5,318 bases of DNA, taken from the NCBI GenBank assembly GCA_038227045.1, contig JBBRQD010000215.1, positions 1-5,318 on the forward strand, in the 5' to 3' direction. Shown here piece by piece: positions 1 through 5,318 of this stretch; position 1 is the first letter of the stretch, and every line of letters begins with the position of its first letter. This DNA is from JANXLS01 sp038227045. GTDB lineage: Bacteria; Planctomycetota; SZUA-567; H5-PLA8. The notes beneath the pieces were generated by a model. It saw only the letters and a list, made by a program, of their open reading frames with translations, had not been told where the DNA came from and ran no database searches. The position numbers and the translations under genes are program-made.

Positions 1-14
1 CGTTCTCGCTTGCG

Positions 15-99
15 GCGGGCGGCGTTGAACTTCGTTGGCCTCGCACGGCGTATCCTCTTGATACGCCTTTGCTCGACCGCCTCGTTCAACTTGCCCGGC
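15..99. repeat. Imperfect symmetric palindrome with central hairpin
   Basis: Nested inverted repeats share one centre near position 57. A perfect 7-bp inner stem, GGCGTAT (47-53) with ATACGCC (61-67), encloses a 7-nt loop. An outer pair, GTTGAAC (24-30) with GTTCAAC (84-90), is placed exactly symmetrically about the same centre. A further GGGC/GCCC pair (17-20 with 93-96) is offset by one base. The sequence between the inner and outer arms is mostly unpaired. The inner stem is followed only by TTT, so a terminator is not well supported. It resembles a dispersed palindromic intergenic element, but a second copy is not present in this window, so repeat status is inferred. The minus strand is also an open reading frame here (see findings). 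Confidence 0.45.
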
Positions 100-169
100 G
101 CGGCGCGATAACGACGCTTTAGAAATGCGCGGGTCAATAAGGTAAGGCTGCAGAATGAATGCGGTTGTT

Positions 170-228
170 TTGTGGTGCGGCTTCCAGCCTGCATCGCTGG
201 AATTGCAGGCTGAAAGCCTGCACCACAA
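170..228. repeat. Near-perfect inverted repeat (REP-like, cruciform-capable)
   Basis: The left arm (170-193, beginning TTGTGGTGC and ending CAGCCTGCA) and right arm (204-228) are reverse complements over about 24 bp. They differ by one inserted base and one substitution, and enclose a 10-nt loop (194-203). The right arm is itself a perfect small hairpin: GCAGGCT (205-211), loop GAA, AGCCTGC (215-221). The left arm carries a degenerate version. The whole can fold as one long stem or as two small hairpins. Palindromes built on a core like GCAGGCT...AGCCTGC are a familiar style of dispersed intergenic repeat in several GC-rich phyla; that comparison is from memory. No ORF or transposase accompanies it. 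Confidence 0.7.
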
Positions 229-255
229 TTCGCCATGCACAATCCTATCTTTTCA

Positions 256-284
256 TTGTTTTGACCTTCATCAAACGTTAAGAT
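256..284 (+). promoter_or_regulatory. Weak sigma-70-like promoter candidate for clpX
   Basis: TTGTTT (256-261) and TAAGAT (279-284) are separated by 17 bases and match the -35/-10 consensus at three and four of six positions. This would start transcription around 290, giving a leader of about 58 nt. An alternative -35, TTGACC (261-266), is better but lies only 12 bases from the same -10. The match is weak and promoter rules in this lineage are unknown. Confidence 0.25.
260..275. promoter_or_regulatory. Crp/Fnr-family-like operator upstream of clpX
   Basis: The dyad TTTGA-N6-TCAAA spans 260-275. Its core, TTGAC CTTC ATCAA, matches the classic FNR site TTGAT-N4-ATCAA at nine of ten defined positions and fits the FixK/DNR-style TTGA-N6-TCAA pattern exactly. 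It overlaps the candidate -35 region, where binding would more likely repress that promoter or activate one further downstream. Only the dyad is seen; binding by any regulator is inferred, and a chance match is possible. Confidence 0.35.
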
Positions 285-308
285 GACTGATTCGAGTGAC
301 TCCGACTT

Positions 309-326
309 GCCGCCCGCCTGGGCGGC
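309..326 (+). other. GC-only hairpin in the clpX 5' leader
   Basis: GCCGCCC (309-315), loop GCCT (316-319), GGGCGGC (320-326) form a perfect 7-bp all-GC stem that two T-G wobbles could extend. It ends 11 bases before the AGGAAAGG ribosome-binding stretch of clpX. There is no following T-run, so it is not an intrinsic terminator. It could stabilise the leader or affect translation; that is inference. Confidence 0.45.
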
Positions 327-347
327 GGACAGCGGTCAGGAAAGGTT

Positions 348-1664
348 ATGAAATCAATGGCGCGAAGAACTGGTGGAGTGGGCCCGGGACGCATGGAACT
401 GTGCAGCTTCTGCAATCGCACGGCGGATCAGGTCGAACGACTGATCGCCGGGCCGCCCGACATTTATATCTGCAACGAATGCGTCGATCTGTGCAATTCG
501 ATTATCGCCAAAGATGCCCCGCAGCGCGGCAAGAATCCGCTTAAACTCAAGCGCGTTCCCACGCCGCAGGAATTGAAAGCGGATCTCGACGGTTATGTCA
601 TCGGCCAGGAGCGCGCGAAAAAAGTTCTTTCCGTCGCGCTGCACAACCACTATCAGCGCATCCTCAACAAGGAAAAGGCGCGCACCGAAGACATTGAACT
701 CGAAAAGAGCAACGTGCTGCTGATCGGACCGACCGGCTGTGGCAAAACGCTGATGGCCAAAACGCTGGCCAAAACGCTGCAAGTGCCCTTCGCCATCGGC
801 GACGCTACTACGCTCACCGAAGCCGGCTATGTCGGCGAAGACGTTGAGAACATTCTGCTGCGGCTGCTTCAGGCCGCCGATCACGACCTCGACGCCGCCG
901 AACGCGGGATCATTTACATCGACGAGATCGACAAGATCGGCCGCAAGAGCGAAAACCCCTCCATCACGCGCGACGTCTCCGGCGAAGGCGTGCAACAGGC
1001 GCTGCTTAAGATTCTCGAAGGCACCACCGCCAACATTCCGCCCCAGGGCGGACGCAAGCATCCCGAACAGAAGTACATCCAGATGGACACCAGCAACATT
1101 TTATTCATCGCGGGCGGCACATTTGAAGGCATCGACGAACACATCTCCAACCGCATCGGTAAAAAGCGCCTTGGATTCGGCGGCGAAGGCCACGATCCCG
1201 GCATGTTGAAAGACCGCGCCAAATTCCTCAAGCACGTCGACACCGACGACATCCTCAAATTCGGCATGATCCCGGAATTGATCGGCCGCTTCCCGATCGT
1301 CACAGCGCTCGAACCGCTTGACGAGGCCGCGTACATCAACATCCTTACTCAGCCCAAGAACGCGCTGGTCAAGCAATACAAGAAGTTCCTTGAAATCGAA
1401 GGCGCATCGCTCAGTTTCGAACCGGAGGCTCTGCGCGCGATCGCCACGAAGGCCGCGGCAAAAGGCACCGGCGCGCGCGGCTTGCGCAGCGTGATCGAGG
1501 AAGTCATGCTGGAAATCATGTACGACATTCCCTCGCGCAAGGACATCAAGGAAGTCGTTATCACGAAGGAAATGGTCGAACGCGAAGCCAAAGCCTTCTC
1601 GCTGCCGAAGCCGGTCAGCGAAGCACTGCCGAAGGTTACCGAGGAGCGGCGGGAAAGCGCGTGA
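348..1664 (+). CDS. clpX: ATP-dependent Clp protease ATP-binding subunit ClpX
   Basis: ClpX is a cytoplasmic AAA+ hexamer that recognises, unfolds and threads substrates into the ClpP peptidase. The 438-residue product is complete and of usual family length. An N-terminal zinc-binding domain shows C19, C22, C42 and C45 (CSFC...CNEC), which bind zinc for dimerisation and adaptor or substrate recognition. Walker A is GPTGCGKT (127-134), the pore-1 loop GYVGED (160-165), Walker B IIYIDEIDK (188-196), and the RKH loop lies in GGRKHP (234-239). The ClpP-docking tripeptide is LGF (275-277), equivalent to IGF in E. coli. R314 in GRFP is the likely arginine finger and R377 in GTGARGLR the sensor-2 arginine. 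ATG 348 is preceded by AGGAAAGG at 338-345; ATG 357 is a possible alternative, while ATG 393 would leave only two residues before the zinc motif. clpP and tig, often just upstream, are not present within the 347 bases shown. The docking loop nevertheless implies a ClpP partner elsewhere. Confidence 0.98.
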   Translation: MKSMARRTGGVGPGRMELCSFCNRTADQVERLIAGPPDIYICNECVDLCNSIIAKDAPQRGKNPLKLKRVPTPQELKADLDGYVIGQERAKKVLSVALHNHYQRILNKEKARTEDIELEKSNVLLIGPTGCGKTLMAKTLAKTLQVPFAIGDATTLTEAGYVGEDVENILLRLLQAADHDLDAAERGIIYIDEIDKIGRKSENPSITRDVSGEGVQQALLKILEGTTANIPPQGGRKHPEQKYIQMDTSNILFIAGGTFEGIDEHISNRIGKKRLGFGGEGHDPGMLKDRAKFLKHVDTDDILKFGMIPELIGRFPIVTALEPLDEAAYINILTQPKNALVKQYKKFLEIEGASLSFEPEALRAIATKAAAKGTGARGLRSVIEEVMLEIMYDIPSRKDIKEVVITKEMVEREAKAFSLPKPVSEALPKVTEERRESA

Positions 1665-1669
1665 GGCGA

Positions 1670-1700
1670 AATGAGCGCAATGGATCGCATTGCGCTCATT
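1670..1700. terminator. Shared hairpin between convergent clpX and nrfA
   Basis: AATGAGCGCAATG (1670-1682) and CATTGCGCTCATT (1688-1700) form a perfect 13-bp stem with a 5-nt loop, starting five bases after the clpX stop and 32 bases beyond the nrfA stop. Its position between converging genes suits a bidirectional terminator. However, neither strand has a proper T-run directly after the stem, so it may act with Rho, block 3' exonucleases, or not terminate at all. A smaller hairpin, GTTTC (1707-1711) with GAAAC (1716-1720), follows it. Confidence 0.55.
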
Positions 1701-1732
1701 CCCGATGTTTCATTCGAAACGCCGCATTCGAT

Positions 1733-3121
1733 TTATTTTCCAGGAAGCTTGATGCCCCGCGCCGAGAGTTGACCCTGTCGCGCGTAATCCGTTGCCTCGG
1801 CCAAAATGCGCGCCGATTCTTGCGGAGCGTGAAAACCCATCGAGTTTTCCGCGGCAACAAAATCAAGCCGCCACTGCGCTTTTCGATGGAGCAGCCGTGC
1901 TTCTTTGAGCTGCTCGTCGGTCGCGCCATTTTTTCTGGCATCGTTGATCGCGTCCATCATGTCCATCAACGCCTTCGCCGCCCGCTGCGTCAAATCTTGC
2001 GTGCGATTTTGTATCGTCTCCACGCGCGACTTGATCTCCTCTTCGGGATAATGGTGACACTGCTGACAGGCCCGCGCGACGTTCAACAGGGGGCTGCGGA
2101 CGTGGTGGTCGCTGACTTTCATCGCTCCCTCGCGTTTGAATGGCATGTGGCAATCCGCGCACGATACACCACTACGCGCGTGAATGCCCTGGCTCCACAT
2201 CTCGAATTCCGGATGCTGGGCTTTCAAAATCGGCGCGCCGGTTTCTCCATGCGTGTAATCCGTAAAGTTCTCTTTGTCGTAATATGCCTCGATCTCTTCC
2301 ACCTTCGTTCCGTTGGCCCACGGGTACGTCACGACCTTGCCTTCTCCCCTGAAGTAATATTCGACGTGGCATTGTGCGCACGCGAAGCTGCGCATTTCCT
2401 GCCGTGTGGCGTCGCGGTTCACGTCGTAATCGGAAACGCCCTGCTTTGCTTTCAGCGCTTTGATGCCGGTCATGAATGCCGGCCGAGTGACGCGCAATTT
2501 CATGGTGTTGGGATCGTGGCAATCGACGCAACTCACGGGATGAGCGACGAGTTTCTTTCCGGCGCTGTCGAGCAGATCGTGTGCGTCTTTATATTTCATC
2601 GCGCAAACGGCTTCGAAGCCTTTTTGCACGTCGCCATTGCCGACGTAACGATAAGCGGGAATGACGCTCGCATGGCAATGCAGGCACGATCCGGGCTGCG
2701 ATTTTTTCGTGACACGCTCGGTATGCTCCTGATCGTACAGCATGAAGGCGTGGCCGCGGCGGTCGCGATAATCCAACGAAAACGCGTAACCCGCGAACAT
2801 GCGTTTCAACCATGGATCGCGCTCAAGTTTCTCGGCGGGCATCGCGTCACTGCCGCCGTACGACGTTTTGGCGTGCTCGGTCGTCCGTTTGTAGCCGTCG
2901 TACTGGCTGGGGAAATTCATCCCCCATTTTTCCGGATCAGTAGTGGTTTCATCCACTTCGACCAGTTTTAGATATGGATTCTTCGCTTCCTGTTTTCGCT
3001 CGAATATGGTCATCAACAATGCCGCGGTGCCAGCCATCACAACAGCGGCTGCGGTAAATAGAAATACGGCCTTCCAAAACCGACGCTTCGGCTGGGGTGT
3101 CTGTGTTCGTTCCGCTTCCAT
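1733..3121 (-). CDS. nrfA: Cytochrome c nitrite reductase, pentaheme catalytic subunit NrfA
   Basis: NrfA reduces nitrite to ammonium with six electrons in the periplasm (EC 1.7.2.2), here fed by NrfH. The 462-residue product has an N-terminal hydrophobic segment (about residues 17-39) after KRR, acting as a Sec signal or an uncleaved anchor; no clear signal-peptidase site is seen. Five heme c motifs follow: CLHCH (146-150), CVDCH (198-202), CAQCH (248-252), CADCH (321-325) and CQQCH (352-356). Family active-site residues are identifiable: R122 in RRGH, Y255 in CHVEYY, and H303 in KAQHPE. E254, Y255, K300 and Q302 match the usual calcium-site positions. Likely distal heme histidines include H194, H314, H339 or H340, and H431. 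The spacing between motifs and the long helical C-terminus fit NrfA rather than an octaheme reductase. The notable oddity is the first motif: the catalytic heme is normally bound by CxxCK, with lysine as ligand, but here it is CxxCH. The start is set by AAAGGAA, five bases upstream of ATG. nrfH lies 48 bp upstream in the same operon. Confidence 0.95.
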   Translation of the reverse strand: MEAERTQTPQPKRRFWKAVFLFTAAAVVMAGTAALLMTIFERKQEAKNPYLKLVEVDETTTDPEKWGMNFPSQYDGYKRTTEHAKTSYGGSDAMPAEKLERDPWLKRMFAGYAFSLDYRDRRGHAFMLYDQEHTERVTKKSQPGSCLHCHASVIPAYRYVGNGDVQKGFEAVCAMKYKDAHDLLDSAGKKLVAHPVSCVDCHDPNTMKLRVTRPAFMTGIKALKAKQGVSDYDVNRDATRQEMRSFACAQCHVEYYFRGEGKVVTYPWANGTKVEEIEAYYDKENFTDYTHGETGAPILKAQHPEFEMWSQGIHARSGVSCADCHMPFKREGAMKVSDHHVRSPLLNVARACQQCHHYPEEEIKSRVETIQNRTQDLTQRAAKALMDMMDAINDARKNGATDEQLKEARLLHRKAQWRLDFVAAENSMGFHAPQESARILAEATDYARQGQLSARGIKLPGK

Positions 3122-3169
3122 TACATTCCTTTCGCGCTTTAAATCTCTTCACAGTTGGATTGCGAGTGC

Positions 3170-3844
3170 TTAACGGTGTCCCACATGAGAATGACAATGA
3201 ATGCACTTCAATTCGTTTGCTTGCCCTAGATCCCCGGCGATGTCGTGAGTCAACTGGCCATGACAGCGAATGCAGTTCTCTTGCAGGATTTCAACATTTC
3301 GCGGTTTGATGCTGATGGGCTCATGAAAATCCATGAACGTGAAGCCCTTTGAATGGCGGTAACCATTGTCAGATTTGGCAATGATTTTCGCAATCTTGCC
3401 TTCGGGCATGTGACAATCCACGCACACGCCAGCCGCGTGATGGCTGCTCTTATTCCACGAATCGTAAAACTCGTTCATCACGTGACAATTGGCGCAGGCT
3501 TTGGGATCGTGACTAAAGTACGAGAAACCTTGGGCATAGGTGAATGTATAGAACCCCAATCCGGCCATGGCTCCGCACAAAAGGATAAGAAGAGTCATGG
3601 CATTTGGACGCGATAGCTTCATCTGAATTGGCACCGGGGGGAACTTGTCGTCCGTCGTACATAAATCAAGAGCAACAACTGCGCCGATATCAGTGAAGAA
3701 CTGCATTATTTTGAGGCGCGGTGGTTCGCGAGTTGGTTTCGCAGCGTGAAGGACTTTGATATCCAGCAATTCGAAGGTATGATGCGACAGGCGAAACCGG
3801 TAAAGAATGTTGTCGCGGATGAATCCATGATCTTCATACTTCAT
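3170..3844 (-). CDS. nrfH: NrfH, tetraheme quinol dehydrogenase subunit (start uncertain)
   Basis: NrfH anchors NrfA to the cytoplasmic membrane and passes electrons from menaquinol to it. In the 224-residue frame a single transmembrane helix lies at about 83-103, followed by the periplasmic head with four heme motifs: CANCH (117-121), CVDCH (141-145), CIRCH (191-195) and CIHCH (214-218). The first reads CANCHVM, the CxxCHxM arrangement in which methionine ligates heme 1 of NrfH. The SSHH and CHMPEG segments also fit the NapC/NirT family. Known NrfH proteins are about 150-175 residues and begin just before the helix, which here matches M75 (position 3622, giving 150 residues, MKLSRP...). That ATG has no good ribosome-binding site. 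The upstream ATG at 3844 has GAGGAA nine bases away, and the frame between them is open with a coding-like base pattern (GC about 58/32/54% at codon positions 1/2/3). Its 74 residues resemble nothing I know. The identity is secure but the start is not. nrfA follows after 48 bp. Confidence 0.88.
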   Translation of the reverse strand: MKYEDHGFIRDNILYRFRLSHHTFELLDIKVLHAAKPTREPPRLKIMQFFTDIGAVVALDLCTTDDKFPPVPIQMKLSRPNAMTLLILLCGAMAGLGFYTFTYAQGFSYFSHDPKACANCHVMNEFYDSWNKSSHHAAGVCVDCHMPEGKIAKIIAKSDNGYRHSKGFTFMDFHEPISIKPRNVEILQENCIRCHGQLTHDIAGDLGQANELKCIHCHSHVGHR

Positions 3845-3884
3845 CGTTCAACATTCCTCAGTCATCGTTTCATTCGGAGTTTTC

Positions 3885-4979
3885 ATGGGTTTTAACTGCG
3901 GTATCGTCGGACTTCCCAACGTCGGCAAGAGCACTATCTTCAATGCGCTGACCATGACTCAGGCGGCGCAGGCGGCGAATTATCCGTTCTGCACGATTGA
4001 ACCGAATTCGGGCATGGTTACTGTTCCCGACAAGCGGCTCTGGGTGCTGAAAGACATCGTCAAGACCGATCGCGTCGTGCCGACTAAGATCGAACTGGTG
4101 GACATCGCGGGACTCGTGAAGGGCGCGGCGGAAGGGCTCGGCAAGGGCAATTCGTTCCTTTCGGCGATCAAAGGCGTCGATGCGGTGCTGCATGTGATCC
4201 GCTGCTTCGAAGACCCGGACGTGGTTCATGTCGATGGCACGGTCGAACCGGTGCGCGACATTGAAGTGATCGACATGGAATTGATTCTCAAGGATGCGGA
4301 GACAGTTCAGACTAAATTCGACCGCAACCGGAAGCGCAAGAACGACAAGGACTCGCTGGCCACTCTGCCGGCGCTTGAAAAGACTTTAAAGGGTCTGAAC
4401 GAATTCAAGCCGGTGCGTGCTCAGCATCTGACGCCGGAAGAATTGAAGGATCTTGACGACTGTCACTTGATCACTCAAAAGCCGATGCTCTTCGTCTGCA
4501 ACATCGGTGAAAATGACATCCCCAATCACGGCAACGATCACAGCAAAGCGGTCTTCGCGCACGCCGCGAAAGTGGGCGCGAAAGCCATCTGCATTTCGGG
4601 GAAAATCGAGGCGGAACTGGCGCAACTGGCGGAAGACGAACGCATCTCGTTCATGGAAACGCTGGGCATGACGGAAGCCGGTGTTGACAGCCTGGTCCAT
4701 GCGGGCTACGACCTGCTGGGGCTTGCGACGTACTTCACCGCGGGTGAGATCGAAGTGCGCGCGTGGCAGATTCAAAAGGGCTGGAAAGCGCCGCGCGCCG
4801 CGGGCGTGATTCACACCGATTTCGAAAAAGGCTTCATCCGCGCGGAAGTCGCCAGCTACGCCGATTTCGTCGCCAATAAAGGCGAAAAGGGCTGCCGCAC
4901 CGTGGGCAAGCTGCGCACGGAAGGCAAGGATTACGCCGTCCAGGACGGCGACGTGATGCACTTCCTGTTCGCGAAATAA
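3885..4979 (+). CDS. ychF: Redox-regulated ATPase YchF (EngD, OLA1 family)
   Basis: YchF is a universally distributed TRAFAC-class P-loop protein that binds ribosomes and, unlike related GTPases, prefers ATP; it is linked to translation and oxidative-stress responses. The 364 residues match the E. coli protein in length almost exactly. The G1 loop is GLPNVGKS (9-16) and G3 is DIAGLVKGA (73-81). The usual NKxD base-recognition motif is replaced by NIGE (206-209), the NxxE form that marks YchF. A helical insert of about residues 130-195, rich in charged residues, precedes G4. A C-terminal TGS domain spans about 280-363, including the segments AWQIQKGWKAP and HTDFEKGFIRAEV. The start is well supported: MGFNCGIVG matches the family N-terminus and GGAG (3876-3879) sits five bases upstream. 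It is divergent from nrfH with only 40 bp between them if nrfH starts at 3844, or 262 bp if it starts at 3622. No operon partner is visible downstream. Confidence 0.97.
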   Translation: MGFNCGIVGLPNVGKSTIFNALTMTQAAQAANYPFCTIEPNSGMVTVPDKRLWVLKDIVKTDRVVPTKIELVDIAGLVKGAAEGLGKGNSFLSAIKGVDAVLHVIRCFEDPDVVHVDGTVEPVRDIEVIDMELILKDAETVQTKFDRNRKRKNDKDSLATLPALEKTLKGLNEFKPVRAQHLTPEELKDLDDCHLITQKPMLFVCNIGENDIPNHGNDHSKAVFAHAAKVGAKAICISGKIEAELAQLAEDERISFMETLGMTEAGVDSLVHAGYDLLGLATYFTAGEIEVRAWQIQKGWKAPRAAGVIHTDFEKGFIRAEVASYADFVANKGEKGCRTVGKLRTEGKDYAVQDGDVMHFLFAK

Positions 4980-5009
4980 TTTTTTCACCGCTGAGGACGC
5001 AGAAGCGTT

Positions 5010-5126
5010 CCCTCTCCCCTTGAGGGAGAGGGCCAACGCATGTACTCATGCGCGGGGTGAGGGGTAATCGTCAGATTCCAGTGAAGTTCCACGCTTACCC
5101 CCTCACCCGGCGAGCGAGTACGCTCG
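5010..5126. repeat. Compound intergenic repeat of GC-rich inverted repeats
   Basis: Four pairings occur in order. CCCTCTCCC (5010-5018) pairs with GGGAGAGGG (5024-5032). CGCATG (5037-5042) pairs with CATGCG (5047-5052) around a TACT loop. GGGTGAGGGGTAA (5055-5067) pairs, with one base inserted, with TTACCCCCTCACCC (5095-5108). CGAGCG (5111-5116) pairs with CGCTCG (5121-5126) around an AGTA loop. Two tetraloop hairpins therefore flank the long arms on their outer sides, each adjoining an arm. The CCCTCTCCC/GGGAGAGGG and GGGTGAGGGG words are typical of dispersed intergenic repeats in many bacteria (from memory). It lies 30 bp downstream of ychF and could end its transcript, but no T-run follows the stems. 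Confidence 0.65.
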
Positions 5127-5318
5127 TCCGCCCTGCTATGTAATGCGATTGCAAGCCAAATCTCGAAACAAACAATATGCATGAAGTCGTTGATCGTGCA
5201 ATCTGCTATTCAGTCGTTTTCTGTTGGGAAAAGACTCGTTTATCGGAACGCTGGTATCGGAACAAACTCTCCCACGGGTTTTCCCAGGGCTGACACGTTC
5301 GCGATACCTCCGGTGATC
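5127..5318 (+). other. Unassigned right-hand tail, possible start of a cut-off gene
   Basis: No gene can be called with confidence here. From ATG 5181 a plus-strand frame stays open for 46 codons to the window edge (beginning MKSLIVQSAIQSF), but it lacks a ribosome-binding site, a signal peptide or any recognisable motif; an open frame this short is not unlikely by chance. The stretch also has a 9-base direct repeat, TATCGGAAC (5241-5249 and 5255-5263), and an inverted pair TGGGAAAA (5225-5232) with TTTTCCCA (5279-5286), which would be compatible with an upstream regulatory region. Confidence 0.2.

Noticed and set aside
354..1061. A 235-codon minus-strand open frame opposite clpX
   Set aside because: It is the complement of strongly conserved ClpX domains (zinc finger, Walker A and B) and resembles no protein family.
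1661..2971. A 436-codon plus-strand open frame opposite nrfA, starting GTG and overlapping the clpX stop by four bases (GTGA)
   Set aside because: It lies almost entirely antisense to an unmistakable nrfA with five heme motifs and all active-site residues. Its protein has no recognisable domain, and the GTGA overlap that would suggest coupling to clpX is best explained by chance; the terminator-like hairpin also falls inside it.
3628..3650. TTGGCAC-like sigma-54 promoter element near the short nrfH start
   Set aside because: The TTGGCAC word is on the plus strand, pointing away from nrfH, and the -12 TTGC element is not at the required spacing.
4968..4986. TTCGCGAA palindrome followed by a T-run at the ychF stop, as an intrinsic terminator
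   Set aside because: The palindrome has no loop and overlaps the last codons; it cannot form a stable hairpin ahead of the T-run.
4386..5036. A 216-codon minus-strand open frame opposite the 3' part of ychF
   Set aside because: It is antisense to the conserved ATPase and TGS domains of YchF and runs into the downstream repeat; it is a codon-composition shadow.
5177..5293. Short plus-strand frame from ATG 5177 ending in TGA (38 codons)
   Set aside because: It has no ribosome-binding site and no recognisable feature, and it overlaps the other open frame from 5181 in a different phase.
1..5318. CRISPR arrays, tRNA or rRNA genes, transposases
   Set aside because: No regularly spaced direct repeats, tRNA cloverleaf signatures, rRNA sequence or transposase-like proteins were seen on either strand.

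Overview
The window holds four convincing protein genes: clpX (+), an nrfH-nrfA pair (both -), and ychF/engD (+). Short intergenic stretches rich in inverted repeats separate them. Nothing here identifies the organism to species. The outer-sphere clues are a base composition in the mid-50s % GC, a two-gene NrfHA nitrite reductase of the membrane-bound type, an all-CxxCH NrfA, and dispersed palindromic intergenic repeats. These suit a Gram-negative, respiring bacterium such as a member of the PVC group (Verrucomicrobiota/Planctomycetota) or Acidobacteriota. That placement is inference with low confidence.

Layout. Positions 1-347 carry no confident gene. They contain an imperfect symmetric palindrome (about 15-99), a near-perfect inverted repeat (170-228), a Crp/Fnr-like dyad (260-275), a weak promoter candidate and a GC-only leader hairpin (309-326), all upstream of clpX. 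clpX occupies 348-1664 without clpP or tig in view. A 13-bp hairpin (1670-1700) lies between the convergent clpX and nrfA. nrfA (1733-3121) and nrfH (3170 to 3844, or to 3622 with a shorter start) form a minus-strand operon in the order nrfH then nrfA. ychF (3885-4979) runs divergently from nrfH. The last 339 bases hold a compound intergenic repeat of GC-rich inverted repeats, then an unassigned tail that could contain the first codons of another gene.

How the genes work together. NrfH and NrfA form a menaquinol:nitrite oxidoreductase. NrfH, a four-heme quinol dehydrogenase anchored in the membrane, passes electrons to the five-heme NrfA, which reduces nitrite to ammonium in the periplasm (respiratory ammonification, DNRA). 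ClpX (protein unfoldase) and YchF (ribosome-associated ATPase) are housekeeping genes with no evident functional link, so nrfHA looks like a compact respiratory cassette set between core genes. The points most worth a second look are the histidine-ligated (CxxCH) first heme motif of NrfA, the 74-residue N-terminal extension or wrong start of NrfH, the Crp/Fnr-like site in front of clpX, and the repeats. I found no convincing previously undescribed multi-gene system.
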